A stretch of DNA of 64,000 bases from Bryopsis sp. KO-2023. Taxonomy: Eukaryota; Chlorophyta; Ulvophyceae; Bryopsidales; Bryopsidaceae. Shown one piece after another: positions 13,052 through 23,788 of the stretch. Numbering within the stretch: the stretch's first letter is position 1; every line of letters begins with the position of its first letter. Below the pieces are notes generated by a model. The model was not told the origin of the DNA, searched no databases, and saw nothing but the letters and a program-made list of their open reading frames with translations. A program made the position numbers and the translations under genes. The stretch covers positions 372,001 to 436,000 of the forward strand of contig BSYQ01000015.1 of the NCBI GenBank assembly GCA_030272585.1, given 5' to 3'.

Positions 13052-16000
13052 TCAGAAGAAGTGCCTGATCTGTGATTTGTGCACTTCTAGGAAAGGTTTC
13101 CTACCCCTCCTGAGTTTGCCATTGATTTCCTCAATCCTGACTCGACTGGGGGAAATCAGTTCCACTATTTTATATGGTCCCTTCCAACTTGCACTGAATT
13201 TCTGATCCTTTTTTTCAGCCCTTGCTGAATCATATAAAAGGACCTCCTCTCCCAGAAAATGATTCCAGTCAGACAATTTTTTCTGTGCATTCACCTTTTC
13301 TCTGCTCTCCTTCAATCTCTGCTGAATTCTATCCCACTCCTTGCTTGATAGTGTCCACACTTTGCATGGTGGCCATCCAGTGGTTCTATTCACCATGTTG
13401 CAGACCATCCAGTTGGCCTTCTGCAGCCAATCATCCCAATACCCTCCATGATCCAACAACAGTACTCTGATTTTAGAAATCAGAGCTCTGTTCCTCCTTT
13501 CCACCACTCCATTCGCTCTGTGGTGATAAGGGGGTGTCCTCCAAACCTGAATGTGGTTGTCTTTGTACCATGCTCTCATGTCCTTCGAATGGAAGTAGGC
13601 AGCTCCATCACATAATAGGTTGTCTGGAGATCCATGAGTCGCTATCCACTCACCTAAACACTCTCTGACCTGTTTCCCCTTCACCTCCTTTGTCTTCCAA
13701 ACCATCGAATCACGAGAGAGGTGGTCCACCACCACTACTATATGATTGTGGCCAGACCTACCAGAGGGTAGTGGACCGATGATGTCCATGCCCACTGTTT
13801 GACCAGGGTGGGTTAGATGCCCAGCTCCCCTAAGAAGTTCTTTTTCCTTCTTAGGGGCTACCCTCTGGCAGGTCTGGCAGTACCTCTGAATTTCCTCCAG
13901 ATCTCCTCTATTAGCCTTCCATCCATGTTGTGCACACAGCCATAGCAATTTTTGTGGGCTCCAGTGTCCCTCCTTGTGCAACCGTTCCAGCTGATCTCTG
14001 CTCAGCTCTTTCCCTTCCTCTATCTTGCCCAACTCCTCTCCCCTTGAGCCTCCTGTATATGCATGTCCCAACTCTGTGTTTCCTGACATGCCAGACCTTC
14101 CTGAATCACTCTCTTTAGAGTCCACTGCCTCAGCCTGCTCCAGCACCTGTTCTGTTGATCTGTTGGATCCTCCTGATTCCATGCTTGTGTTTTTACTGAT
14201 TTGCATCTCTTGTGGTTCAAGTGCACACACCTGCCCTTGTGTCTGTGTTGGCCTACTGTACCATCTAGACAGGAGATCAGCCCAAGGGTTAGATGTCCCT
14301 GGCAGGAATTGAACCCTCAACCTTCCAGGGGAGGGGTAGTTCTCTGCCAACCAAGCCAAGAGACGCACCACTCGGATGTCCTCCACGACTTCTTTCGGTG
14401 CTAACTTCGTAATCCTTTGCACTGCTGAGTTCGAATCAGTGTGCAGGGTTAGCTGACCCCCAGCCACCACCTGTGAAACCGATTTCAATGCCCATATGAG
14501 AGCTTGAAGCTCCCCCAAATAAGAGCTGACTTTTTCTCCTCCCTTATCCGCACACTTTCGACTGTTGAGGCTGACGATACACCCCTCTGAGGGGGTACCT
14601 CTGAACAGAACATACCCCCACCCAGAGGATGACCAGTCTGTAAACAGATTATACTCTCCAGAATCTGAATTACCCAACTTGACATTATTAGTCAGTATGG
14701 ATTTCCATGCTTCTGCCACCAACTGTTGCATGAGTTTCGGATTCGATCCCTTGGGAAGCTCCAGCAGAGGTTGAATGATGTTATGGAAATTCGGGCAAAC
14801 TCCCCTGCAGACATTAAGCATGCCGACGAATTGACGGACGTCCCTGACGTCGCGCATTTCTGGCAACTGACGCACTTGGTCGTCGACGTAGCGTCGAAGA
14901 CTGTAGCTCCCCTTCGTGACCGTGTACCCCAAGTAGGTAACCTCCTTTTGTCTGACGACCGCCTTTGCCCTGTTTATCCGTAATCCCATTTCGTCGAGCC
15001 TGGTCAGAACACGTCGCAGGTTCCTGTCATGGCCTTCGACGCCTTCTCCGCCGATTATGAGGTCGTCGACGAAGTTACGACCGGGGTATCCGTGGATAGA
15101 GCTCCGGATGCGGGAGTGGAACAGCCCTGGCGAACAGTTCCATCCCTGTGGAAGGCGGAGGTAAGTGTAATCCCCCTCTCCGGTTTCAAACGCAAAGAGG
15201 GGCTGGAGCGAATCGCAAACGTCCACCTGGAAGAAGCCCTGCTCCAGATCCAGGACGGTGAAGTAGTCCCACTCAGGTGGGATCGACTTCAGCACATCCC
15301 GGACATGGAGCAGGGACGTCTTCCAGGCGTCGGAGTACGAGTTCAGCAAACGGAAATCCACCGTCTTACGGACCTTTCCATTCGGCTTCCTTAGGAAAAG
15401 TACGGGGGAGAACAGAGCCCGCTCGCCGACGCCCAGAGGACGGATGACGCCCTGTCCCTGCAACGAGGTAAGAAGTTTCCGAATCTCCTTAGGCGCGACG
15501 TCAGTGGCGTAGTACCGTATCCCCGTGTTGTGCAGCGGAATCCTGTGGAAGGGAACGCGCCATTTCACCTCCCTGTGGCAAACCCGAAGAGGAGTAGCAG
15601 TCGCCTTTGCGTCTCTGCTAAGGTCGTCACGAATCACGTTCGGAAATTCGCGTCGCCAGTATTCCACTGAGCCTGTATCCTCCGTCTCTGACTGCGTTTC
15701 CTGCGTGCAGGCAGGTTGTTCCTGAGTGGTTTGAACCATAGCCGTGTGTCCGGTCCAAAGTGTTTCCCCTGTCCCTACTGCTGTGGTGTTGTCAAGAAGG
15801 TCGTCAGCCACCTCCTCCCAAATCGTCGACAGTTGAGAGTAAGGGGATGTTGTGTGTTCGCTGAAGCTTCTGCCTGGCGGTTTTCCCCTGAGGGCTTCCC
15901 AGTACTTCCAGAGATCAAGGTGCTCCTGTTCCACTGTCTCCCCTACCCCCCCCCTGGGTGAGCAGAGTAATTTTTCCTCTTGAAGGAGAGAGACTGAACT

Positions 16001-17714
16001 CTGGTTTTTCCCCAGTATGTCACTGTTAGTGGGACTCTCAGTAGTTACAGTCTGTCCCTCATTTTGTTTTTCCACTGCCCCTACTTTCCCCCCCCTGGGT
16101 GAGCAGTCCCCTTTTGCCCTTTGTGAACTCTGGACTGTACTCTGGATCTGTCCCAGTGATTCCCTGTCTGTTGGACTCTCAGGAGCTACAGCTTTGCTAT
16201 CTTGCAGCAGAGTGCTGTGTGCAGTCAGGCTGTGAGGTGTGAGGGCACTCTGGGTGCCTTGATGTTCCCCACATGTATGTCCCTCTCCCCCCCTTTGTAA
16301 GTCCCTCCATTGATCCTGCTGGGGGGTGGAGAATGTACCCTGGCTTGTCCCCAGTGTAGCACTGTTTGCAGGACTCTCAGTAGCCACATTCCCCGCCTGT
16401 GTGTGGAATTTCGACTGCTGTACTCCTCCCTGAGTATCTGGCTTGGGTAAGTGGTGTACAGCCCCTGAACTGCTGGTCTGTAAGTCAAAATTCTTTCCTC
16501 CTCTTTCCCTATCTGATCTGATGAACCGGCTGGTAGCATCAGAGCTATTGGGCTGACATTCAAAGTCTGTGTTTGATGTCTGTGTTCTCCCCTCATTCTC
16601 AGAGTCCTTCCCCTCAATCCTGTCCCTGAGTGTATAGTGCATAGCTGAACGCACATCCAGTTCTGTGAGAGAGGCTGTGCTCTGGCTCTTCCTCAGTGTT
16701 GCACTGTTTGTTGGATTCTCAGTAGCTACAGCCTCACTGTTATGTGTTGTTAAACTCTGTAACTCACACCCATCCCCTGAGCTGAGATGCTGTTGTCCAG
16801 AGTCAGAACTGATGGTCGGTCTATCCCTGTTTTGGACAGCAGTCGATAGTACTCTACTTTCCCCCTCTGGGCTCAACTGCTGTTCTGCAGATGCAAGCTG
16901 GCCTGTTTGTGACTCACAGTCATTCGTTGGTGGAAAAGAAACCTTTTTACATCCTCCATCTCCCTGTGATTCTATTCCAGAACATCCCCCCTCCTCAGAT
17001 TCCACTTCCTGTGGTGGGAAAGAAACTTTTAGACATCCTCCATCTCCCTTCTTTTCAATCCCAAAACACCCCTCCTCCTCAGGTTCCACTTCCTCCTTCT
17101 CTCTGAGATCCAAACCATGGGGCAGTAAACCATCCTCCTCTTGTTCGACACATCCCTCCTCTGCTCCTCCTTCCTCTATCACCACCGGCGTTCCCTCAGC
17201 CACCCTGAAGCTAACCAAACACAGTTTTGCAGTAAGCATCCTTGCCTCCAGCTGGGCGTTATACAGCGTGAGTCGAACTCTTCCGTCGGAGTTCGTCGTC
17301 ACAGAGTGAAGGAGGTTTTGGGGTTGTCCTATGGCCATTAACGAAAACAGGCCAGGCCCAGTAATTCGAAAAGGGAGAACAACCGTTTTAATCGCGTAGG
17401 GTCCCAGAACCAACGACGAGCCCAGGGGTAAACGAAACTCCCCATCCTTCCCCACTAAACGAATCCTGCGTCCCTTTTTCGTGTGAGGGTCTTGCAGCAC
17501 TCGAACAACACCCCGTTCTGACTCTCCCGACTTCTCCCCTACCTTCATGACTGCGTGACAAGGGATGGATGTTCCATTCTTGCCCCAGAGGCAGTTGCGA
17601 GCGCAGTCGACAGTAAGGGAAAGATGCGCGAGTAGAGGGACGCCCAGGATAATCTGGGATGTGTTTTCCGAAACCAGAAACACTTCTTTTCCCTCCCACG
17701 GTCCTATTTTGACG
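13052..17714 (-). CDS. Outer element protease end-RT-RNaseH-integrase part of polyprotein
   Basis: C-terminal part of the outer element's polyprotein. It starts with the end of the protease (IILGVPLLAHL) and continues through a long, Ser/Gln/Glu-rich linker of more than 400 residues with degenerate repeats. The reverse transcriptase follows (LRLPQGWNCSPG, active site NFVDDLI, so F-V-D-D rather than Y-x-D-D). RNase H (NLFTDWSSSGWG, LHTDSNSAV) and the integrase come next. The integrase has a His/Cys zinc-binding region ending CQTCQ and DDE positions in GMDIIGPL, LLCDGAAYF and HRANGVVERRN. A short beta-barrel-like tail (SWKGPYKIVEL) ends the protein. Integrase after RNase H is the Ty3/gypsy order, but the sequence is diverged from the chromovirus nested inside it. 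No stop or frameshift was found. Confidence 0.9.
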
Positions 17715-17719
17715 TCGAG

Positions 17720-18026
17720 TGATACGGGCGAGAAACAATAGACAACAAGAACATTTGATTACATCGGGTAGCCTCTTAAATAGGCTCTAGATTCACAACA
17801 GAGTTCCACCCAGTCACCGGAATTCCAAGGGAATTCCGTCCGACACTATCCCACACCGTTCCACCTCAGCCTAGTCAGCTCCACCCCACTCCCACTCACC
17901 CAAACTACGCTCTCGCCCAAAGCAGGGCTTGAACTCGTGACCTCCCCGACTGGATACACTATCCAGTGCACTAAGCCAGCTCACTGGCCTGGGGGTTCAC
18001 GGTATAATACGAGTTCCTTCGTATTA
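17720..18026 (-). repeat. 3' LTR of chromovirus, with tRNA-like promoter boxes
   Basis: 307 bp, identical to 26796-27102. The sense-strand ends are TAATAC...GTATCA, so it departs from the usual TG...CA. Inside, on the sense strand, are a Pol III A-box-like stretch (TGGCTTAGTGCACTGG, 17963-17978) and a B-box-like stretch (GAGTTCAAGCC, about 17925-17935). Confidence 0.95.
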
Positions 18027-18045
18027 ACTACTCCCCCCCTTAGTT
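18027..18045 (-). other. Chromovirus polypurine tract
   Basis: On the sense strand AAGGGGGGGAGTAGT runs directly into the 3' LTR. This is the expected position and composition for the plus-strand primer. Confidence 0.7.
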
Positions 18046-18211
18046 TCTATCGACCCTGATAGAAGGAAGTAGTGTTTGAGTTCAGAAGTGGTTTGATTTT
18101 GAGAAGTGGATGAATGGAAACAATTAACTGAAAATCTGTTTGAAATCATAACAGTCCCAAAACAGTCCCATAACAGTCCCAAAACTGACCCAATAATCAA
18201 ACACAATAAAA

Positions 18212-18345
18212 CACAAACAGCAAATCAACCCCAAAACAGAAACAGCAAATCAACCCAAAAACAGAAACAGCAAATCAACCCAAAACAGAAACAGCAAATC
18301 AACCCAAAAACAGAAACAGCAAATCAACCCAAAAACAGAAGTCTC
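18212..18345. repeat. 24-25-bp minisatellite in chromovirus 3' region
   Basis: About five tandem copies of a unit containing AAACAGCAAATCAACCC, between ORF3 and the 3' LTR. On the element's sense strand it is a T/G-rich tandem array. Confidence 0.85.
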
Positions 18346-18428
18346 ACACAAAAACCCATCAAAAACATCCAACTGCATAATCATCCCAGATTATCCCAAA
18401 TCAGCCCCAGATCATTCCACAGATTAAT

Positions 18429-19163
18429 TCACATTAAGTCGTCGATCTCCCAGTCAGCGTCGTCGATGACGAACCCGTCCGACGACGACGTCTTCGTCTT
18501 AGGCCGCTTCGCTCCAGCCTCCTTCGCTCCCTCTTCGTCGTTACTCCCCGTCACGCTGACGACACGCTTGCGCGAGTTCGGCACTGCGCGCACCATCACG
18601 CTTTCCGCCGACGGGACTTCGCCTAGTGGGATCAGCGCTGGAGGGGGATCACGAGTGAGGAGAAACCTCGTGAAGTGCGTCACGAGCTCGTGATGCATCA
18701 CCGGACGTCCGTGCGCGTCACGTGGGATCTTGTGGTAAGGTAGTTTTTCGAAAAAGCAGAAGGGGCAGCCAGGAAAAGGGGTTCCGAACCGTGGAACTCC
18801 GTCGCGCAGCAGCGTCAGACTCGGCCACACCCCTGTGCGAGTAAAGTGGTTCACTGCGCGGTTCAGGATCACGGCGCCTCCGAAATGCGCGCGACACGTT
18901 CCGTGAAACGAGCACAGAGATTGGAACTCCCAGGTACGGTCGTCAGCCCCACAAGGCAAGCATAAACACGGACGCTTCCCGTCGAACAGATCAGGCGCGT
19001 CCTGGGTGGTCGGAATCCATCCCGGCGGAACCGCGACATGGTTCGCAGCCTCCAGCAGGGCGCGATTCTTTTCACGTTCGGCGAGGAGGAGGTTAAAACA
19101 CTCCTGCGTTTCGGCGCGAGCCTTCTCGAGCTCGGACTTTTCGATCGGTGTGTTTCTGTGCAT
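18429..19163 (-). CDS. Chromovirus third ORF, unknown Cys/His-rich protein
   Basis: 244-residue frame in sense orientation, 575 bp downstream of pol, where most chromoviruses carry nothing. The N-terminal 50 residues are charged and helical. The middle is Cys/His-rich: CLCLPC, then CSFHGTCRAHF, NRAVNHF, GCPFC, and a HHELVTHF segment, a pattern that suggests one or two zinc-binding modules. The C-terminus has a basic patch (GAKRPKTK) that could be a nuclear signal, and an acidic end. No signal peptide or transmembrane segment is visible, so it does not look like an envelope protein. Its GC-richness and intact frame suggest selection. I do not recognise a family. Confidence 0.72.
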   Translation of the reverse strand: MHRNTPIEKSELEKARAETQECFNLLLAEREKNRALLEAANHVAVPPGWIPTTQDAPDLFDGKRPCLCLPCGADDRTWEFQSLCSFHGTCRAHFGGAVILNRAVNHFTRTGVWPSLTLLRDGVPRFGTPFPGCPFCFFEKLPYHKIPRDAHGRPVMHHELVTHFTRFLLTRDPPPALIPLGEVPSAESVMVRAVPNSRKRVVSVTGSNDEEGAKEAGAKRPKTKTSSSDGFVIDDADWEIDDLM

Positions 19164-19383
19164 GTTTTTTCCTTACTGACTTCTGGTGTAGAACCTCTAA
19201 TATACTGTCCTTTACTCATATGTGTTACTGACGAGGTCGCCACTTACTACCTCGTGGATTCGAGTAGACCCGACGTCTCTCCGACGTTGACGCGGATATT
19301 TTCGCGTAGGACTACGTCGATAGTATCTATTTTAAGGTTTATTAATGACACTGCCACTTCTACGATCGTGAATCGTAGCTCTG

Positions 19384-19454
19384 GTACGGTGGCTTAGTTC
19401 ACTAGAGCGTGACTCTAGTCTGAGAGGTCGCGGGTTCGAATCCCGGTCTCTGCA
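19384..19454 (+). other. tRNA-like sequence, antisense inside chromovirus
   Basis: Contains an A-box-like TGGCTTAGTTC, a D-arm that can pair (GCTT with GAGC), and a perfect B box GGTTCGAATCC within CGGGTTCGAATCCCG, followed by TCTCTGCA. The 5' acceptor strand does not pair with the 3' end and the anticodon arm is poor, so a functional tRNA is unlikely. It is similar to the tRNA-like boxes in the element's own LTRs but lies on the opposite strand. Confidence 0.55.
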
Positions 19455-19738
19455 AGTGGGTTCTTTTTGGTTCATGGTATTCCATGAATATCCTTTCGTC
19501 AATAATACATAAGAGTAATTATTATTTGTAGTAATAATTTACTACCTCGTACTACTAGTTTTACTATGCTTGTAAAGTATATTCGTAGATTTAATTACGA
19601 GATAACACCACGGATCTCGCAGCCGCTACGGATAGTGTGACTAAGGCTCGACGGTGCCGTTATGTTATAAAGGTCGTGCACTGCCTTTATAACACCTTCC
19701 CTTAATCCTCCGTCGCCATCACCATTAGTACATCGGTT

Positions 19739-22700
19739 CTAACCGTTTCCGCGGGGCCTACGTCTAAGCGTAGCGCCGGGCTGTGTATTTCGTAAGTAAC
19801 TAGCTAGAATATCTTTAGCGTTAGATAAGTGTTTCTCAGGTTCCCACGTACTCTCCGTTAACGGATAGCCTTTCCAGGCGACGAGATATCGTCGTTTAGA
19901 ACCTTTCCCCTTATGGTTAATAATAGCCTGTACTTCGTACTCGACGTTTCCTTCCTCATCTAACTCTCCTTCCGGAGGTTGGACATCCCGTAAGAATTCC
20001 GTATCACGTACAAACAGTTTGAGACGTGAGATGTGGAAGACTGGGTGTGCTCTCCATGAGGTAGGTAAAGCTATTCGGTACGCTACGGGGGATATAACCT
20101 GTGTAATCGTAAATGGTCCAACAAAACGTCTACGTAACTTGGTTGGGATATGCTTTAAAGCAGCGGGGAGTAACACTTTCGTGCTTACTACCACCTCGTC
20201 CCCCACCGAGAAACGAACGTCCCGTCGTTTAGTATTGGCACTCTGAACCATACGATGCTGAGACGCTGTATAATTACGCTTAGCATCCCGTAAGATTACA
20301 TTCATCCGTTCCAACATTTCACTTACAGCTTCTGCCTTAGAAGAGATAGACCGGTTAGTAATATCAAAGGAGGTAGGATGTTGTCCGTACAAGAGATATG
20401 CGGGAGAATAACCCGTGGAGGCGTTCACCACGTTGTTTGCCGCAAATTCGAGTAAAGGTAACATACTAGACCATTGATCCGGGTTGTCTTCGATGTAAGG
20501 CCTGATAAAGTTTTCGAGAGTTCTAATCGTAACTTCGGACTGGCCATCGGACTGTGGGTGATAAGCCGAGGACATCCGTAAGTCCGTTTTGAGAATTCGA
20601 AATAACTCTGACCAGAAATTACTGGTAAATCGCGGATCCCTATCCGAGATAATAGCCTTAGGTACCCCATAATACCTATAGATATTGTCAACAAATAGTT
20701 GAGCGTATTGGGCAGATGTAATCGTCTTCGTGCATGGAACAAACCGTACGTATTTAGTCAACCTATCTACGAAAACCGCCACCGAATCGTACTCGTTCGA
20801 TAAAGGTAAATCCGTAACAAGGTCCGTAGTAATTTGTTCGAACTTAGCCGTAGGAATCGGAAGAGGTTGTAACAACCCTTTTTGCTTTTGGTTGTCACTC
20901 TTGATTCCCTGGCAAGTAGGACACGAACGTATATATCTCCCAATATCCGTAAACATCCCTTTCCACCAGTATTTTCGTTGTATCAGTTCCGCTGCCCTAG
21001 TAATTCCTACATGACCCACAGAGGGGATATCATGGTGTTCACGAAGGATGTTTTGCCTAAGTGAATCGGGAACTACGAGCTTAGGGTGTGAAGATGTACT
21101 AGCCTTATACCATAAGAACTTATCCTCAACATAGTACTTCTTTCCCATCCGAGTCGGTTGCGTTAGCAACTCCTGTAACTTGGGATCGGCATCTAAGGCC
21201 TTGATCCAAGTCTCGGTTTCTACAGGATCCACCATACATGTAGATACAGCGTTAACCTCTTCTGTGGTGGACACATGGAGTGATCGAGATAGAGCGTCTG
21301 CAAGAACGTTGGCCTTGCCCGCGATATACTTGATAGTAGGCTTGATAGAGAGGAAAAACCCACTCCTCAACCACTTGGTTTGTGTACGAGAGAGTGTTTG
21401 TTGGTCCATAAATGAAGTAAGTGGTTTATGGTCCGTAAGTACTGTAACTCCTCCATCACAACCCTCCAAGTAGTGTCTCCATGTACTTAGCGCATAAGCA
21501 ATAGCCCCGAGCTCTCTTTCGTAGGCCGAATAGTTTCTTTCCGCCGGACGAAGCCTTCTCGAGAGGTATGCGATAGGTTGTAGTCCACTTCCGTTGTCTT
21601 GCGTCAGCACAGCCCCATATGCCGTGGCCGAAGCATCGGTAATAACCGTGTATGGTTTCTTTGCATCTGGTAGTATTAGAATAGGGTAATTAGACATCTG
21701 TCGCTTGAGTTCTGTAAAGGCATTTTCTTCCGCAGGACCCCATTGCCACTGCACATCTTTACGAACCAAGTCGTTAAGTGGTACAGCTATCTTAGCAAAG
21801 CCCGGAATGAATTTTCGGTAGTATGAAACCATTCCAATAAAGCTTCGAACATCCGCTACGTTGGCGGGTGTTTTCCAATCGTTAATAGCTTTAACCTTTG
21901 CTTCCAAAGGTTTAACCCCACTTGGTGTTATCTGATGTCCCAAATACTCCACTGATTGAACAGCTATATCAGATTTTAGCCCCTTCGCAAATAACTTGTG
22001 CTTAGCTAGTCTGGTAAGCACTTGATCGAGGTGTACGAGGTGTTCTTCGATGGTGTCCGAGAATACAAGTAAGTCATCCAAAAATACAAGTAAGAAGTCA
22101 TCGAGCATATCGGAAAATAGATCTTGTATCATGTGAGAAAATTGTGGTGGTGCATTTGTGAGTCCAAATGGAACCACTAACATTTCGAAGTGACCATAGC
22201 GTGTTCGAAATGCCGTTTTCTCTGTATCTTCCGGTCGTATTGGCATTTGCCAGTATCCGGACCGTAGGTCTATTTTGCTGTAGTATTTAGCCTTAGCTAA
22301 CCGATCGATGAGTTCTTCTGGAAGAGGTAATGGGTATCTATTCTTTTTCGTAGCCTTATTCAACCATCTGTAGTCCACGCACATGCGCAAACCACCGTCC
22401 TTCTTAGGTACGAATAGTATAGGTGCTCCCCAAGGAGACTTTGATGGTTTAATATACCCGTTACGAAGTAAATAGTCCACTTGTCGTTTGACCTCATCCA
22501 ATTCCAACTGTGAGAGTTTATAGAGTGGGCGGAATATAGGTTTTACGTTATCCTCCAACTCTATTTGAAACTCATGATCGTTCCGTACCGGTGGAACACC
22601 GGGTGGAATATCTTTAGCAAACACCTTACGATGTTTCCGTAATAACGCTTGAAACTCCAACGATAACCTTCCTCGTTCTACCATAGCAGCAACATCATCG

Positions 22701-23788
22701 TCCAAATGACCTTCTCGGGTACTATAAGAATCGATAGACATCTCTTCTTCCGTAGGTCTGATCACTGCGAAGCATAGTTGTGTCTCCGGGTTACGTCGAA
22801 CCTCATTGATAAGTTCTTCCATCGAGCATAACGTAGAAGGTATAGGTAACTTCTCCTCGCTTTTTGGTGGAAGTACCTTGAGTGGAAGATGTATTTCCGA
22901 TTTCCCCTTGACCACGGTGATTCTACCACTCTTGAAATCAATGAGAGGGTTGGTAGCAATCAACCATGGGACGCCAAGCAAGAAATCATGTCCTAACCCG
23001 GGAAATACCTCTAGGTTTACGATAAACTTAGCTTGTCCACTCCGAATAGGAACCTTCGTACATATACCCTTTGTATATCGTATAGTACCATCAGCCATTT
23101 TCAAAGGTTTTCTTTCTCCCTCGATTCGAAGGTCTAACTCACGAGCCATCGTTTCCGATATGTAGTTAGCCGTAGAACCGCTATCAATGTAAAGTACTAC
23201 CGGATGTTCATGTACTTTCCCCAAGATTTCATACCCCTTGAAATCTTTGCATGCCATAATTGGACATACACTGTGTTGATCATCTATATCAACACCTCCC
23301 TCTTGAACTCTTTCGGAATAAGGCCTCTCCATATGATCCGAACCCCGTTCAAGACTTGAATCTCTACTCTCAAGCATTCGAGATCCGCTAGATGAATGCT
23401 CTTCAATGGGAGTCATCTCATCTTTCCGCAACTCTTCCTTCTCCGCTCTAACAGATGCATCAGGAGTAGGTACATTGTTCGTCTCCTCTCCCGAACTATT
23501 ACTATCATCCGTCCCCACATCCCTCCTAGGAACCCCTGTGTTCCCGTTTGATTGTCCCTTGCTTTCCCCAAAGCTATCGATCACCGTTCCCGCTTTCTGA
23601 TCGAGGTGCGCATTGCTTGAGCGAGAACTCATATGCACCTTGGGACCATCGCTAGATGTGTACGTCTTATCATCTACCCTTGTCTCATTTCTCTTGCCCT
23701 TGATCTTTTCCCTTTTTCTCCTATATCTACGATTACCGCCTCGTTTCTTCTCTTCTGACCGGGAGGACGGCTCCCTCGGCCAGCGCAT
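19739..23788 (-). CDS. Chromovirus Pol: protease, RT, RNase H, integrase, chromodomain
   Basis: 1349-residue polyprotein with all enzymes for retrotransposition. After a charged N-terminus come the aspartic protease (YIDSGSTANYI, about 200-210) and the RT. The RT has PFGLTNAPPQFSHM and the active site VFLDDLLVFS. RNase H begins at VITDASATAYG. The integrase has a zinc region (H...H...CPTCQ), the first two catalytic acids in TTDLVTDLP and SDRDPRFTS, and the glutamate in YHPQSDGQSEVT. The GPF module (FVGPFTITQVISPVAYRI) and a chromodomain (YLVAWKGYPLTESTWEP) close the protein. The chromodomain probably steers integration through histone marks. No frameshift or stop is present, so the element looks competent. 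The ATG overlaps the gag stop codon by one base. Confidence 0.95.
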   Translation of the reverse strand: MRWPREPSSRSEEKKRGGNRRYRRKREKIKGKRNETRVDDKTYTSSDGPKVHMSSRSSNAHLDQKAGTVIDSFGESKGQSNGNTGVPRRDVGTDDSNSSGEETNNVPTPDASVRAEKEELRKDEMTPIEEHSSSGSRMLESRDSSLERGSDHMERPYSERVQEGGVDIDDQHSVCPIMACKDFKGYEILGKVHEHPVVLYIDSGSTANYISETMARELDLRIEGERKPLKMADGTIRYTKGICTKVPIRSGQAKFIVNLEVFPGLGHDFLLGVPWLIATNPLIDFKSGRITVVKGKSEIHLPLKVLPPKSEEKLPIPSTLCSMEELINEVRRNPETQLCFAVIRPTEEEMSIDSYSTREGHLDDDVAAMVERGRLSLEFQALLRKHRKVFAKDIPPGVPPVRNDHEFQIELEDNVKPIFRPLYKLSQLELDEVKRQVDYLLRNGYIKPSKSPWGAPILFVPKKDGGLRMCVDYRWLNKATKKNRYPLPLPEELIDRLAKAKYYSKIDLRSGYWQMPIRPEDTEKTAFRTRYGHFEMLVVPFGLTNAPPQFSHMIQDLFSDMLDDFLLVFLDDLLVFSDTIEEHLVHLDQVLTRLAKHKLFAKGLKSDIAVQSVEYLGHQITPSGVKPLEAKVKAINDWKTPANVADVRSFIGMVSYYRKFIPGFAKIAVPLNDLVRKDVQWQWGPAEENAFTELKRQMSNYPILILPDAKKPYTVITDASATAYGAVLTQDNGSGLQPIAYLSRRLRPAERNYSAYERELGAIAYALSTWRHYLEGCDGGVTVLTDHKPLTSFMDQQTLSRTQTKWLRSGFFLSIKPTIKYIAGKANVLADALSRSLHVSTTEEVNAVSTCMVDPVETETWIKALDADPKLQELLTQPTRMGKKYYVEDKFLWYKASTSSHPKLVVPDSLRQNILREHHDIPSVGHVGITRAAELIQRKYWWKGMFTDIGRYIRSCPTCQGIKSDNQKQKGLLQPLPIPTAKFEQITTDLVTDLPLSNEYDSVAVFVDRLTKYVRFVPCTKTITSAQYAQLFVDNIYRYYGVPKAIISDRDPRFTSNFWSELFRILKTDLRMSSAYHPQSDGQSEVTIRTLENFIRPYIEDNPDQWSSMLPLLEFAANNVVNASTGYSPAYLLYGQHPTSFDITNRSISSKAEAVSEMLERMNVILRDAKRNYTASQHRMVQSANTKRRDVRFSVGDEVVVSTKVLLPAALKHIPTKLRRRFVGPFTITQVISPVAYRIALPTSWRAHPVFHISRLKLFVRDTEFLRDVQPPEGELDEEGNVEYEVQAIINHKGKGSKRRYLVAWKGYPLTESTWEPEKHLSNAKDILASYLRNTQPGATLRRRPRGNG

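Noticed and set aside
16665..17309. 214-codon plus-strand frame inside the outer element
   Set aside because: It is antisense to the repetitive linker of the polyprotein; the sense frame explains the sequence.
18212..18345. CRISPR-like array
   Set aside because: Units are contiguous and nearly identical with no spacers, and the context is a eukaryotic retrotransposon.
18429..19163. Envelope gene making the chromovirus retrovirus-like
   Set aside because: No signal peptide, transmembrane helix or furin-like site is visible; the Cys/His pattern fits a soluble metal-binding protein better.
19384..19454. Functional tRNA gene
   Set aside because: The B box is perfect, but the acceptor strands do not pair and the anticodon arm is not credible.
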